Of a DNA stretch of 64,000 bases, positions 17,955-26,640 are shown piece by piece. Source of the DNA: Mycobacterium sp. 852002-51961_SCH5331710 (lineage in GTDB: Bacteria; Actinomycetota; Actinomycetes; Mycobacteriales; Mycobacteriaceae); NCBI RefSeq assembly GCF_001665535.1, contig NZ_LZSQ01000100.1, forward strand, positions 124,001-188,000, in the 5' to 3' direction. The notes under the pieces are model-generated. The model ran no database searches. It saw only the letters and a list, made by a program, of their open reading frames with translations, and had not been told where the DNA came from. Both the position numbers and the translations under genes were made by a program. The stretch's first letter is position 1, and the number at the start of each line of letters is the position of its first letter.

Positions 17955-19102
17955 CCGGCTATCGGGCCGCCCCCTGCGGAAGCGACGGCGACTTCGGAGC
18001 GTTTGGGTATCGCCGTGTCGGTGGCCAACCCGCGCAACTGCTGGCACGCCTCGTACAGCACCCAGTACCCGTGCATCCGACCCGCCGAGAGCTGACCGCC
18101 ATAGGTGTTCAACGGCAGCTCACCATCGCGCGCGATGCGCGCACCGCCGTCGACGAACGGACCGCCCTCGCCGTCGGCGCAGAAGCCCAGGGCCTCCAGC
18201 CATGCCAGCGTGAGATAACTGAACCCGTCGTACAACTCGGCCACATCGACGTCAGCAGGTTTGAGGTCGGTCTGCGACCACATGTCGGCTGCCGCGTCGT
18301 GCATCGCCATCTTCGGGTAGTCGGGACGGCCGGTCCATCCGCCGGTGCCCGACGCGCCGCCCGCTGCTTCGATGGTGACCGCCCCGTTGGGCGCGTCGGC
18401 GCGGTGTTCGGCATGCGAGAGCACCAGCGCGATCGAACCGTCGACCGGCACGTCACAGTCCAACAGGCCAAGCGGTGTGGAGATGGGCCTGGCATCGAGA
18501 TACTGCTGAATGGTCATCGGGTCGCGGTACACCGCCAGGGGATTGCGTGCGGCGTTGCGCCGGGCGTTCAGGGCGATCCAGCCGAGTTGCTCTTTGGTGG
18601 TGCCGTAGCGGTCCATGTGAGCACGGCAGTGCATGGCGAGCCAGTTTGCGGCCGAATACGCATGTGCGGCAAGCAGATAGCCGACCTCGGTCATGTCCAT
18701 CCCGGTCGCGGGGCGCTTATTGCCGGATTCCGGCGGCCGGTCGGCAGCACGGCGATCCACGGTGCCGCCGATCATCTGCACGGTCCGGTACACGAGCACA
18801 TGGCGCGCCCTGCCCTCGGCGATCAGGTCACGAGCCATGACCACCGGGGTCAGCAACCCGTTGCGGCCCATTGCCGGCCCGTATTCACCGATCTGGGCGA
18901 TGCCCAGCGCGCGGGCCGCCTCCTCTGCGGGAGTGTCACCGAGCGTGAGCACGCCGTCGATGTCGCCTGGCGTCAGACCTGCGTCGGCGATGGCCGCCGA
19001 GGCCGCGGAGACGGTGAGATCCAGCGCCGGAATGCCGGTGCGGCGGCCGATCGCGGAGATTCCGGCGCCCGAGATGACCGGCGGGCGCGGCGGGCTGGAC
19101 AT
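17933..19102 (-). CDS. Thiolase-fold Ltp2-like aldolase
   Basis: A 389-residue thiolase-superfamily protein that lacks the usual nucleophile cysteine context. Its C-terminal half has the features of Ltp2/SCP2-type proteins: VAELYDGFSYLTLAWLEALG and LNTYGGQLSAGRMHGYWVLY, with tyrosines where the steroid retro-aldolase Ltp2 places its catalytic ones. Ltp2 needs a DUF35 partner to cleave a branched beta-hydroxyacyl-CoA. A DUF35 gene lies directly across the divergent promoter (19149-19580), which strongly supports an aldolase pair. Retro-aldol activity is inferred from this family, not shown. Confidence 0.78.
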   Translation of the reverse strand: MSSPPRPPVISGAGISAIGRRTGIPALDLTVSAASAAIADAGLTPGDIDGVLTLGDTPAEEAARALGIAQIGEYGPAMGRNGLLTPVVMARDLIAEGRARHVLVYRTVQMIGGTVDRRAADRPPESGNKRPATGMDMTEVGYLLAAHAYSAANWLAMHCRAHMDRYGTTKEQLGWIALNARRNAARNPLAVYRDPMTIQQYLDARPISTPLGLLDCDVPVDGSIALVLSHAEHRADAPNGAVTIEAAGGASGTGGWTGRPDYPKMAMHDAAADMWSQTDLKPADVDVAELYDGFSYLTLAWLEALGFCADGEGGPFVDGGARIARDGELPLNTYGGQLSAGRMHGYWVLYEACQQLRGLATDTAIPKRSEVAVASAGGGPIAGCVLLSC

Positions 19103-19125
19103 CCGTCCTCCTTCGGATCAATGAA

Positions 19126-19140
19126 CTTAATCAGTGTACT
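19126..19140 (+). promoter_or_regulatory. Shared FadR-like element, site A (aldolase/DUF35)
   Basis: CTTAATCAGTGTACT in the 46-base divergent gap between the aldolase and the DUF35 gene. Reading rightward, TACTTT (19137-19142) would be a -10 box placing the transcript start on GTG 19149. The core GTGTAC fits the FadR-subfamily pattern GTM-KAC apart from one base. Five similar elements occur in the block. Confidence 0.55.
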
Positions 19141-19148
19141 TTTATGTT

Positions 19149-19580
19149 GTGTCTGACGCCTCGGTTACTCCGGTTTCTTCACACGCCCCGCGCATCCTGC
19201 CGCCCCTCGACGACACCTCGCGCCCGTACTGGACCGGCGGCGCCGAGGGCCGGCTGCTCATCGCCCACTGCGCGGCCTGCGCGCGTTACTTTCATCCCCC
19301 ACGGCCGACCTGCCCGACGTGCGGCGCGGATCCGGAGTTCGTCGCGGTGTCGGGCCGCGGCACCGTGTTCACGTTCACCGTGTGTCATCAGCAGTTCAAT
19401 CCGAGCGTGCCGACACCGTTCGTAGTGGCCTTGATCGAACTCGCCGAACAACCCGGGCTGCGACTGACCGCCAATGTCGTCGACTGCGATCCCGATGCGG
19501 TGCATTCCGGGATGCCGGTCGCGGTCCGGTTCGAACAACACGGCGAGGCATGGGTTCCGGTGTTCGCGCCGGTCACTTGA
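19149..19580 (+). CDS. DUF35 OB-fold zinc-ribbon protein, aldolase partner
   Basis: A 143-residue protein with an N-terminal zinc ribbon (Cys41, Cys44, Cys55, Cys58; CAAC and CPTC) and a C-terminal OB fold (GRGTVFTFTVCHQQFNP). DUF35 proteins bind acyl-CoA and form complexes with thiolase-fold partners; in the steroid pathway the DUF35 part of ChsH2 is required by Ltp2. GTG 19149 is preferred to GTG 19134 because the presumed promoter would place the transcript start there. The last eight bases overlap the convergent fused ACAD gene. Confidence 0.85.
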   Translation: MSDASVTPVSSHAPRILPPLDDTSRPYWTGGAEGRLLIAHCAACARYFHPPRPTCPTCGADPEFVAVSGRGTVFTFTVCHQQFNPSVPTPFVVALIELAEQPGLRLTANVVDCDPDAVHSGMPVAVRFEQHGEAWVPVFAPVT

Positions 19581-21738
19581 TCAACGGGTCGCGCGGCAAT
19601 CCCAGGATGCGCTCGGCGATTTGGTTGCGCGTGATCTCCGAAGTGCCGCCCGCGATGGTCATTCCGCGCGACGCCAGCACCATGAAACCGGGATATTTTC
19701 CGGGACCGCTCACAAGCGCGACGTCGGGTCCGACGAGCTCTGCCGAGAGGCTCGCCCTCGCGACCACGTGTTCGGCGATCAGGAGCTTGGTGACGTTGCC
19801 CTCGGGCCCGGGCTCGGCGCCGACCACGCTACGAACCACCCGGCGCAGGTTCAGCAGTCGCAGCGCGTGGTCGTCGGCGAGGAACCTGCCCGCCCGTTCG
19901 GGCGCGGCCGCCACCCGGTCGCCGTAGCGCTGCGTCAGGTCGACCACCATTCCCACGGCACCCTGAGTGCCCGGTAGCCCCCCGCCGATGCTGACCCGCT
20001 CGTTGCCGAGCGTCGCCCGGGCCACCCTCCATCCGTCGTTCGGCTCGCCGACCACGTCACCATCGGGCACGAACACGTCGTTGAAGAAAACCTCGTTGAA
20101 CTCAGAGCCCCCGGTGATCTGGCGCAACGGACGCACTTCGACCCCCGGGGCGTTCATGTCGATGATGACGGTGGTGATGCCCGCGTGCTTGGCCGCGGTG
20201 GGATCGGTGCGCACGGTCGCCAAACCGTAACGGCAATACTGCGCGCCGCTGGTCCAGACCTTCTGCCCATTGATGATCCAGCCGCCGTCGGTGCGCGTGG
20301 CCTTTGTACTCACCGCCGCCGCGTCTGAACCGGCGCCGGGTTCGGAGAACAGCTGGCACCACACGTGCTCGCCGGTCAGTGCCGGGCGCACCAGCCGCTC
20401 GATCTGATCGGCGGTGCCGTGCTGGATCATGGTCAACACCACCCAGCTGGTGATGCCGAACTCCGGTCGCTTGATGCCGGCCTCGGCCATCTCCTGCTCG
20501 ATGACCAGTTGCTCGACGGCACCGGCCGCCCGACCCCACGGCTTCGGCCAGTGCGGCATGACGTAGCCGGTCTCGATCATCTTCTCCCGCAACTGTTTCG
20601 GGTCCAGCCCCGACCAGGAGGAGAACTCCGCGCGAACCTCTTCGCGCAACTGTTCGGCCTCGGGGGGCAGATCGATCGAATTCTCGCGGACGACGCCTTT
20701 GGCGGTCAGTTCGTAGACGTCGAGCGGTGCATCCCGCCCCCCGAGCAACCCGCGCACCGTGATGGCCCGCCGCAGGTGCAGGTGCGCGTCGTGCTCCCAC
20801 GTGTATCCGATGCCGCCGTGTACCTGGATGTTCAGTTCGGCGTTGTGGACGTAGGCGGGGAACGCCAACGTCGCCGCGCAGGCCGCCATCAACGCGAACT
20901 CCTGCTCCCCCGCACTGGCCGCCCGCGCCGCGTCCCACACTGTCGCGCCTGCAGATTCGGCCGCCACCAGCATGTTGGCCAGATGATGCTTGACCGCCTG
21001 GAAGGTGCCGATGGTGCGCCCGAACTGCTCGCGTACCTTGGCATACTCGACGGCCGCGTCGACGCAATCATGCGCTCCGCCAACGGCTTCGGCAGCGGCG
21101 ATCGTCCTGGCCATCGCCCGCGCGCTGGCTGCGGCGCCGGGCAACACCTCGGCAGCTCCGACCTCGACGTCGGCGAGCGTCACGCGCGCTGTGCGCCGGG
21201 TGGGATCGAGGTTGGTCTTCACGTCGACGGTGACGCCGTCGCCCGCGGCCGGCAGCACCAACACGTCCTCCCCGACGGCCAGTAGCAGCAGGTCAGCCAG
21301 TCCCGCGCCGAGGACCACACCCGCGTCGCCCGTGCAGCGTGAGCCGCCGGAGGACAGCGCGGTACTGAATCCCACGCCGGCGGTCGAGGTGCCGTCGACC
21401 AGGCCCGGCAGCCAGCGGCCACGTTGCTCCTCGGTGCCCGCGGCCGAGATGATCGCCGACGCGATCACCGTCGGGACGAACGGTCCGGGTGCGACCGCAC
21501 GACCGAATTCCTCTGTCACCACGACGAGTTCGGGCAGCCCGCATCCCGCGCCGCCGTACTGCTCCGGCACGTGCAGGCCGAGCCATCCCAAGCCGGCCAG
21601 TTCGGACCAGAAGTCGGGCCGTTCCTCGGCGTCGGCGTCCAGCAGCGCCCTGGCAGCCGCCCGCGCGCCCCGCGCGCCGAGGAAGGACCGCGCGACCTCG
21701 GCTAGCTCACGGTGGTCGTCGGTGATGGCGATGCCCAT
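19573..21738 (-). CDS. Tandem fused acyl-CoA dehydrogenase (FadE34-like)
   Basis: A 721-residue protein containing two ACAD modules. The first (about 1-350) ends with VHGGIGYTWEHDAHLHLRRA. The second (about 370-721) carries CQLFSEPGAGSD, NGQKVWTSGAQY and the tail GGTSEITRNQIAERILGLPRD. The arrangement and length resemble FadE34/ChsE3 (711 residues), which dehydrogenates side chains of steroid-CoA esters. The halves correspond to the separate subunits at 48365-49489 and 47044-48246 respectively. It overlaps the kinase gene upstream by 37 bases. The likely role is alpha,beta-dehydrogenation of a bulky acyl-CoA. Confidence 0.85.
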   Translation of the reverse strand: MGIAITDDHRELAEVARSFLGARGARAAARALLDADAEERPDFWSELAGLGWLGLHVPEQYGGAGCGLPELVVVTEEFGRAVAPGPFVPTVIASAIISAAGTEEQRGRWLPGLVDGTSTAGVGFSTALSSGGSRCTGDAGVVLGAGLADLLLLAVGEDVLVLPAAGDGVTVDVKTNLDPTRRTARVTLADVEVGAAEVLPGAAASARAMARTIAAAEAVGGAHDCVDAAVEYAKVREQFGRTIGTFQAVKHHLANMLVAAESAGATVWDAARAASAGEQEFALMAACAATLAFPAYVHNAELNIQVHGGIGYTWEHDAHLHLRRAITVRGLLGGRDAPLDVYELTAKGVVRENSIDLPPEAEQLREEVRAEFSSWSGLDPKQLREKMIETGYVMPHWPKPWGRAAGAVEQLVIEQEMAEAGIKRPEFGITSWVVLTMIQHGTADQIERLVRPALTGEHVWCQLFSEPGAGSDAAAVSTKATRTDGGWIINGQKVWTSGAQYCRYGLATVRTDPTAAKHAGITTVIIDMNAPGVEVRPLRQITGGSEFNEVFFNDVFVPDGDVVGEPNDGWRVARATLGNERVSIGGGLPGTQGAVGMVVDLTQRYGDRVAAAPERAGRFLADDHALRLLNLRRVVRSVVGAEPGPEGNVTKLLIAEHVVARASLSAELVGPDVALVSGPGKYPGFMVLASRGMTIAGGTSEITRNQIAERILGLPRDPLIK

Positions 21739-23135
21739 CGCTGCACTCCTGTTTCGCTCGAATCGTGAAGTTCCGGCCAGGTCCGGTGCCGAAGCGCTCC
21801 GGAGGCGGTTCTGGTGAGGTAGTCGTCACGCTTGATGCCGCGCCACACTTGAGTGACATAGTCGCGCTCGTCGAGTTCACCGCGGGCGACCAATTCCGCC
21901 AATGCGGCCCGTCCCGACGGCACCGAAGCCGGGGTGTCACCGAGCAATTCGCGGAGCTCGGCGAGTTCGGCGGCGTCGACCTGGGCGCCGACCCGGTCCA
22001 CCTCGGCGAGGTACTTGACCAGCCGGGCGGCGCCCTTGACGTAGCGGGTGGCCAACGGGTCGGTGGACCGTCCGGCCGCATCGGACAATGCCGCCGCGGT
22101 GGCGGCGTACACGGGGGCCCGCTCGGATTGCTGTTCCTCGTCGGGGAATTCGACGTCGACGTCGGGGATGCCGACCACCCGGGCCAGCGCCTCGACCAGC
22201 AGGCGACGGTGCAGCATGCCGTAGATCAGGCTGTTGCCGGCGTCCGGCGAATGGGCGGGCACCGACGCCCGCGCGTCGACGCCCCCCGGGTTCATCGACG
22301 CCAGCCGGGTCTCGGCGAACAGCCGGTAGTACCAGACCCGGGCTTCGTCGACCGGATGCCCGGACAGCCGCTCGTATTCGGCGATGCGGTCGGGGAAATG
22401 GGTGAAGGTGTCCTGCACGGTGCGCAGGGACAACCACGCGATGTCGTCCATCGGGTCACCGAAGTGGGCCAGTTCCCAATCCACGATCGCGGTCACCGTT
22501 CCGGCGGCGTACATGAAATTGCCGGGCCCGGTGTCGCCCTGGACCAGCACCGTCGGTCCGTCGTAGTCGGGGATGTTGCGCTCGAGCCAGTCGATGCAGA
22601 ACGACACCAGCGGGGCCGGTTTCCCGCAGGCCGCAACGCGTTTCCGCATCATTGCCAGTTCGGCCCGTACATGTTCGGGCACCGGGCCCGCCGATCCCAG
22701 GCTCGGGATGTTCAGCGCGCCGGCGTCGATGCGGTGCAGGTAGGCCAGTTTGGCGATGAAGTCCTGTGCGATGCGGACCTGGTCGCCGGGATCCTTGATC
22801 AGCCGGAACCAGGTGTCGCCGCCGACACGTTCCAGCAGGACCGCCTGTTGGTCCGGATGCGCGGCCAGCACCCGCGGCACCGTCACGCCGTGGCGCCACA
22901 ACTCCCCCATGATCTCCGCCTCGACCTGCAACGGGTGAAAGGCGCTGCCCGGCTTGGGCGGATGCGGGTCGTAACGCAGAAACAGCTGCTCGTCACCACC
23001 CGGACCGTATGCGTCGACGAACCAGGCCTGCCTGCTGGCGCCACCGGGCACCTGCTTGACCTCGACACGTTCGGCGCCGGCGGTCTGCCGGATCCACTGC
23101 AGCAGCTCGTCGGAAATCGCTTGGGCGCCGCTCAT
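21702..23135 (-). CDS. APH-family kinase, ACAD10/11- and LvaA-like
   Basis: A 477-residue protein of the aminoglycoside phosphotransferase (protein-kinase-like) fold. The catalytic loop reads VQGDTGPGNF, keeping the Asp and Asn of the HxDxxxxN motif but with Gln at the usual His. The metal-binding Asp is in AIVDWELAHFGDPMDDIAW. The WELAxxGDP sequence is a mark of the kinase domains found beside or fused to ACADs. In LvaA and mammalian ACAD10/11 such kinases phosphorylate 4-hydroxyacyl-CoA. It overlaps both the ECH gene (ATGA) and the fused ACAD gene, so they act together. A C-terminal extra domain (about 370-477) is unidentified. Confidence 0.8.
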   Translation of the reverse strand: MSGAQAISDELLQWIRQTAGAERVEVKQVPGGASRQAWFVDAYGPGGDEQLFLRYDPHPPKPGSAFHPLQVEAEIMGELWRHGVTVPRVLAAHPDQQAVLLERVGGDTWFRLIKDPGDQVRIAQDFIAKLAYLHRIDAGALNIPSLGSAGPVPEHVRAELAMMRKRVAACGKPAPLVSFCIDWLERNIPDYDGPTVLVQGDTGPGNFMYAAGTVTAIVDWELAHFGDPMDDIAWLSLRTVQDTFTHFPDRIAEYERLSGHPVDEARVWYYRLFAETRLASMNPGGVDARASVPAHSPDAGNSLIYGMLHRRLLVEALARVVGIPDVDVEFPDEEQQSERAPVYAATAAALSDAAGRSTDPLATRYVKGAARLVKYLAEVDRVGAQVDAAELAELRELLGDTPASVPSGRAALAELVARGELDERDYVTQVWRGIKRDDYLTRTASGALRHRTWPELHDSSETGVQRWASPSPTTTVS

Positions 23136-23983
23136 GAGCGTGCACCCGACTTCGCCGCGGCGGCGGCCAGCCATGCCTTGACCGCTGCACGGTGCTCTGC
23201 GGTCATGCCGCTGCGCACCATGCGCTCGCTTTCGGACAACAACGCCTCTTCCAGCGGAAGGCACTGTGCGTCGAGGATGTTGGCCTTGGTTCCGGCGAAG
23301 GCGGATGTCGGCCCCGCGGTGATCTGCGCGGCCCAGCGGATCGCCGAGTCCCGCAGGTCGGCGTCGTCGACGACCCGGTTGAACAGGCCGAGGCGCTGTC
23401 CGGCCTCCGCGTCGACGGGCTCGTCGGCGATCAACAGTTCGAGCGCCTTGGCCGGTCCGAGCAACCGGGTGAGGAACCAGGCCCCGCCGAAATCACCGGA
23501 GAACGCGAGCTTCGACCACCCGGGGATGAGCCGCGCCGATCGTGCCGCGATGCGCAGATCGGCGGCGAGGGCGATGCTCATGCCCGCGCCGACGGCCGCA
23601 CCGGGCAGCGCGGCGATCGTGACCTTGGGCATGCGATGCAGCAGGGTCACCATTCTGGCGTTGTCGGCCAGCTGCGCGGACTGCGCGCGCACCTTCGCCT
23701 CGACGTCAACACCATCGCCCGGCTCACGGGGCGCCTGCTTGCCCGAATTACCGTCCCGCACATCGCCGCCCGCGCAGAACGCGTTGCCCGAGCCCGTGAT
23801 CAGCACACTGCCGATCGCATCGTCGGCGGCGAACCGTTCGAGCAGGCGCGGCACCGCGACGTACATCTCGGCGTGCAGCGCATTGCGCCGCTCCGGCCGG
23901 TTGAGGGTGATGATCCCGACCCCGTCGACGACCTCGGCCAGCACGGTGTCGGTGCCGGTTTCGATCGGGTGAACCGAAGTCAC
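23132..23983 (-). CDS. Enoyl-CoA hydratase/isomerase family protein
   Basis: A 283-residue crotonase-fold enzyme. It has ITLNRPERRNALH near residue 25, the oxyanion-hole stretch GNAFCAGGDVRDG near 65-78, and a second one (PGAAVGAGMSIALAADLRIA) near 125-144. Members add water to enoyl-CoA or isomerise double bonds. Its place between the MaoC-type hydratase and the kinase, with ATGA overlaps on both sides, shows one polycistronic message. The exact reaction cannot be told. Confidence 0.87.
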   Translation of the reverse strand: MTSVHPIETGTDTVLAEVVDGVGIITLNRPERRNALHAEMYVAVPRLLERFAADDAIGSVLITGSGNAFCAGGDVRDGNSGKQAPREPGDGVDVEAKVRAQSAQLADNARMVTLLHRMPKVTIAALPGAAVGAGMSIALAADLRIAARSARLIPGWSKLAFSGDFGGAWFLTRLLGPAKALELLIADEPVDAEAGQRLGLFNRVVDDADLRDSAIRWAAQITAGPTSAFAGTKANILDAQCLPLEEALLSESERMVRSGMTAEHRAAVKAWLAAAAAKSGARS

Positions 23984-25248
23984 CGCCGCGATTTTCCGAT
24001 CAGTTCGTTGTGCCGGTCGAGCATCGCGGCGGCCTTGCGGCGCAAGTCCTCATCCGGAGTGGGGAGAACCACCGGGCCGTGCTCGCGGCTGGGCAGCGCG
24101 ACGGTGGCGGTGGCCGGAGCGGTGACCTCCCCGCGCTGGCTGGTACAGCGGAAATCGAGGTCCACCAAGGCATTTCCGTTCTCCATGCGCTTGCCGACCA
24201 CCTCACCGGTGATGAACTGCGTGTCCCCGATGAAATTGAACTTGCGCATCTCGTCGTGCTGGCGCACCAGCCAACCGTCGTCACCCATCCAGTCGGTGAC
24301 GAAGTGGGTGAGCCAGCATTCCCGCATCACGCCGTAGTCGTAGGCCATCGGGTTGCCGATGGACTGCGACCACTCGTTCTCCCAGTGCAGGCGCTGAGCA
24401 ACGTCGGGGATGCCCGCGGCGTTCTTGATGTAGAACTTGGGCACCCGCTGGCGGTTCTTGTAACCGATCCGTGCGGCGCCGATCCCGTACGGCCCGAAAC
24501 CGTAACCGCCCGAGTGGAAGCTGATGACGTCGGTGAGTGTCAGCGGGCCCTTGACCATCTTCGGCAGCGGCTCGCCCACCTCGACGTCCTCCCAGTACCG
24601 CGGCTCCGCGCCGCGCGGGCCCTCGGCGGCATAGATCTCGTCGATCTCGGCGATCTGCTCGTCGGTGTAGGTCGCGGGCTTGATGTCCATGTACTTGCCG
24701 CGCTCACGCGAGCGCTGGCGCTCGGTCGCGATCAGGATGATGCGGGCGACCGCGACCACCTCGGCGCGCTGGTTCACCTTGACCTGGCGCAGAATGCGGA
24801 TGATCGAGCGGCCCGCGTATTCGCTGTGCTTCTCCTCGATCGACTCCAGGCCACCGAAGCCGTACAGCGAATCCCCCGGCCGCACGGGTTGGTACCACTC
24901 GGTGGTCTGACCCGAGACGAAGACGTGGATGCCGGAGAACAGTCCCCTGGTGGCCCTGCGGATGTCTTCGGGGATCGGGTCGCCGAGCATCTTCTTCGAC
25001 ATCGCCGAGAAGATCATCGGCGGTGCGATCACCCCGCCCCACCGGGTGTCGGCGGCATAGTCCGGATCGCAGAACAACGGGTTGTCGTCGCCTGCCCCGC
25101 GGGCGAAGTTGCGGATTCCGTCGACGCTGGCCTCCCGGTAGAACTCGTCGATGCTCGTCGGCGCGTCGATGCCGATCAGCAGCTTCGCGCGCTCGATGTC
25201 CTCGTCCTTGATGGCGTGGTCGAATTCCTGCTGTTGCGTCTGTGTCAT
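23980..25248 (-). CDS. Double-hotdog MaoC/FAS1-like acyl dehydratase
   Basis: A 422-residue protein with two hotdog domains. The N-terminal one (about 30-180) resembles the MaoC_dehydrat_N/FAS1-like type (VDGIRNFARGAGDDNPLFCD). The C-terminal one (about 210-350) has EVGEPLPKMVKGPLTLTD and a later R-DYGVMRECWLTHFVTDW run. Related two-domain hydratases add water to bulky enoyl-CoAs, the step that precedes aldol cleavage in steroid side-chain degradation. It follows the P450 gene with two bases between, and overlaps the ECH gene by four bases. Confidence 0.8.
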   Translation of the reverse strand: MTQTQQQEFDHAIKDEDIERAKLLIGIDAPTSIDEFYREASVDGIRNFARGAGDDNPLFCDPDYAADTRWGGVIAPPMIFSAMSKKMLGDPIPEDIRRATRGLFSGIHVFVSGQTTEWYQPVRPGDSLYGFGGLESIEEKHSEYAGRSIIRILRQVKVNQRAEVVAVARIILIATERQRSRERGKYMDIKPATYTDEQIAEIDEIYAAEGPRGAEPRYWEDVEVGEPLPKMVKGPLTLTDVISFHSGGYGFGPYGIGAARIGYKNRQRVPKFYIKNAAGIPDVAQRLHWENEWSQSIGNPMAYDYGVMRECWLTHFVTDWMGDDGWLVRQHDEMRKFNFIGDTQFITGEVVGKRMENGNALVDLDFRCTSQRGEVTAPATATVALPSREHGPVVLPTPDEDLRRKAAAMLDRHNELIGKSRR

Positions 25249-25250
25249 GT

Positions 25251-26522
25251 TCAGTACATCCGTATCGGTAGGTTGGTCAGTCCACGCAGCGACACCGTCG
25301 GCCGGTAATGCAGCCGCTCCGGCGCCGCCTTGAGCTCCCAGTTGGGAAAACGTCGCAGCAGGGTGCTCAACGCGGCGCGGCCCTCCAGCCTCGCGAGTTG
25401 ATGCCCCAGGCAGTAGTGAATACCGAAGGCAAAGCCGAAGTGCCGGTTGGGTTTCCGGGTCAGATCCAGCGCATCCGGGTCGTCGAACACCGTCTCGTCC
25501 CGGTTGGCGGAGATGATCGCTCCCAGCAGCTGCGAGCCGCGCGGAATGTGCACGCCGCGAATCTCCATGTCCTCCTTGGCCAGCCGGGCCGCGCCGTAGG
25601 CCACCGGGGCGGTGTAGCGCAACAGCTCCTCGATTGCGGTGGACTCGAGGAGTTCGGGCTGGCTGCGCAGCAGCTCCTGCTGTTCGGGGTGCTGGGTCAG
25701 CGCCAGCACGCTGCTGCCGATCAGGCTCGAGGTGGTGTCGTGGCCGGCCAACAGCAACAGAAACACCATGGCGACGGCTTCCTTGTGGCTGAGCTTGTCG
25801 CCACCTTCGTTGGCCCGCACGAGTTCTGAGATCAATCCGTCGTCGGGGTTGACGCGGCGATCGGAGATCATCTCCTCGAACAGCCGGGACAGCTGGATCG
25901 AGTGATACGCACTGCGGAGCTGGCCGGCGCGGCGCCCCGCGTCGTCACCGAGCTTCTCCACCAGATCGTGGAACGTGTCGCGGTCCTTGTCGGCGATGCC
26001 GAGCATGGTGGCGATCACGGCCAGCGGCAGCTTGACGGCGAAGGCCTGGACCAGGTCGACGTCGCGTTCAGCCGCCACCTCGTCGGCGAGCTGTTCGGCG
26101 ATCTTGTTGATGTCGGGCACCAGCGTGGTGACGAACTTCGGAGTGAAGGCCTTGTGCACCAACGTCCGTAGCCGCTTGTGGTCGGGGTCGTCGCGGAAGA
26201 CCATCGTCTGGGTCAGCATCCGGATCGACGACGGCAACATCCACGCGAATCGGCGCGCCGACGTGTACTTGATGATGTCGTTGGAGAACCGATCGTCGCC
26301 GAACACCAGGCCGACATCCTCGTGCAGCGTCACCAGGTAGCCGCCCTTGCCCCGCAACAGCAGCGGGGCGGTGGCCCACGAGATCGGCGCTTCCGCGCGC
26401 AGTTCGGCCATCCGCGCGAACGGATCGTCGAGCATCTGCCGGGTGCCCAGGTCCGTGTACGGCAACCCGGCCGGGCCAGGACTGGCTTTTGCGGACCGGG
26501 ACGCCCTGGACGGTTTCGTCAT
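25251..26522 (-). CDS. Cytochrome P450
   Basis: A soluble P450 of 423 residues. The heme loop is FGFAFGIHYCLGHQLARLE with the ligand Cys near residue 370. The I-helix oxygen-binding motif is LAGHDTTSS and the ExxR motif lies in EELLRYT. Such enzymes commonly hydroxylate terminal or ring carbons of lipids before CoA activation. ATG 26522 was chosen because GGGAG lies seven bases upstream; an in-frame ATG at 26534 is possible. It heads the minus-strand operon P450-MaoC-ECH-kinase-ACAD and faces a leaderless ECH gene across shared element B. Confidence 0.9.
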   Translation of the reverse strand: MTKPSRASRSAKASPGPAGLPYTDLGTRQMLDDPFARMAELRAEAPISWATAPLLLRGKGGYLVTLHEDVGLVFGDDRFSNDIIKYTSARRFAWMLPSSIRMLTQTMVFRDDPDHKRLRTLVHKAFTPKFVTTLVPDINKIAEQLADEVAAERDVDLVQAFAVKLPLAVIATMLGIADKDRDTFHDLVEKLGDDAGRRAGQLRSAYHSIQLSRLFEEMISDRRVNPDDGLISELVRANEGGDKLSHKEAVAMVFLLLLAGHDTTSSLIGSSVLALTQHPEQQELLRSQPELLESTAIEELLRYTAPVAYGAARLAKEDMEIRGVHIPRGSQLLGAIISANRDETVFDDPDALDLTRKPNRHFGFAFGIHYCLGHQLARLEGRAALSTLLRRFPNWELKAAPERLHYRPTVSLRGLTNLPIRMY

Positions 26523-26618
26523 GGTCACTCCCATCGGGGCCGACTCGCACCCCGGGCGCATTTCGGTCGCGCACCCAAACTGCCCATCTCATTTCCCCGT
26601 GTGTCAGTTGCGAATCCA

Positions 26619-26633
26619 ATTTATTAGTACACT
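26619..26633 (+). promoter_or_regulatory. Shared FadR-like element, site B (P450/ECH)
   Basis: ATTTATTAGTACACT between the divergent P450 and ECH genes. Rightward, TACACT (26628-26633) as a -10 box predicts a transcript starting at the ATG of the ECH gene (26641), which has no ribosome site. The core is GTACAC. Because the ECH gene and the tandem GntR gene are four bases apart, this site may also autoregulate that regulator. Confidence 0.55.
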
Positions 26634-26640
26634 GAATACT

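Noticed and set aside
17954..18047. Longer N-terminus of the ligase at 16362-17954 starting at 18047
   Set aside because: The extra 31 residues are Arg-rich, lie inside the aldolase gene and resemble no ligase.
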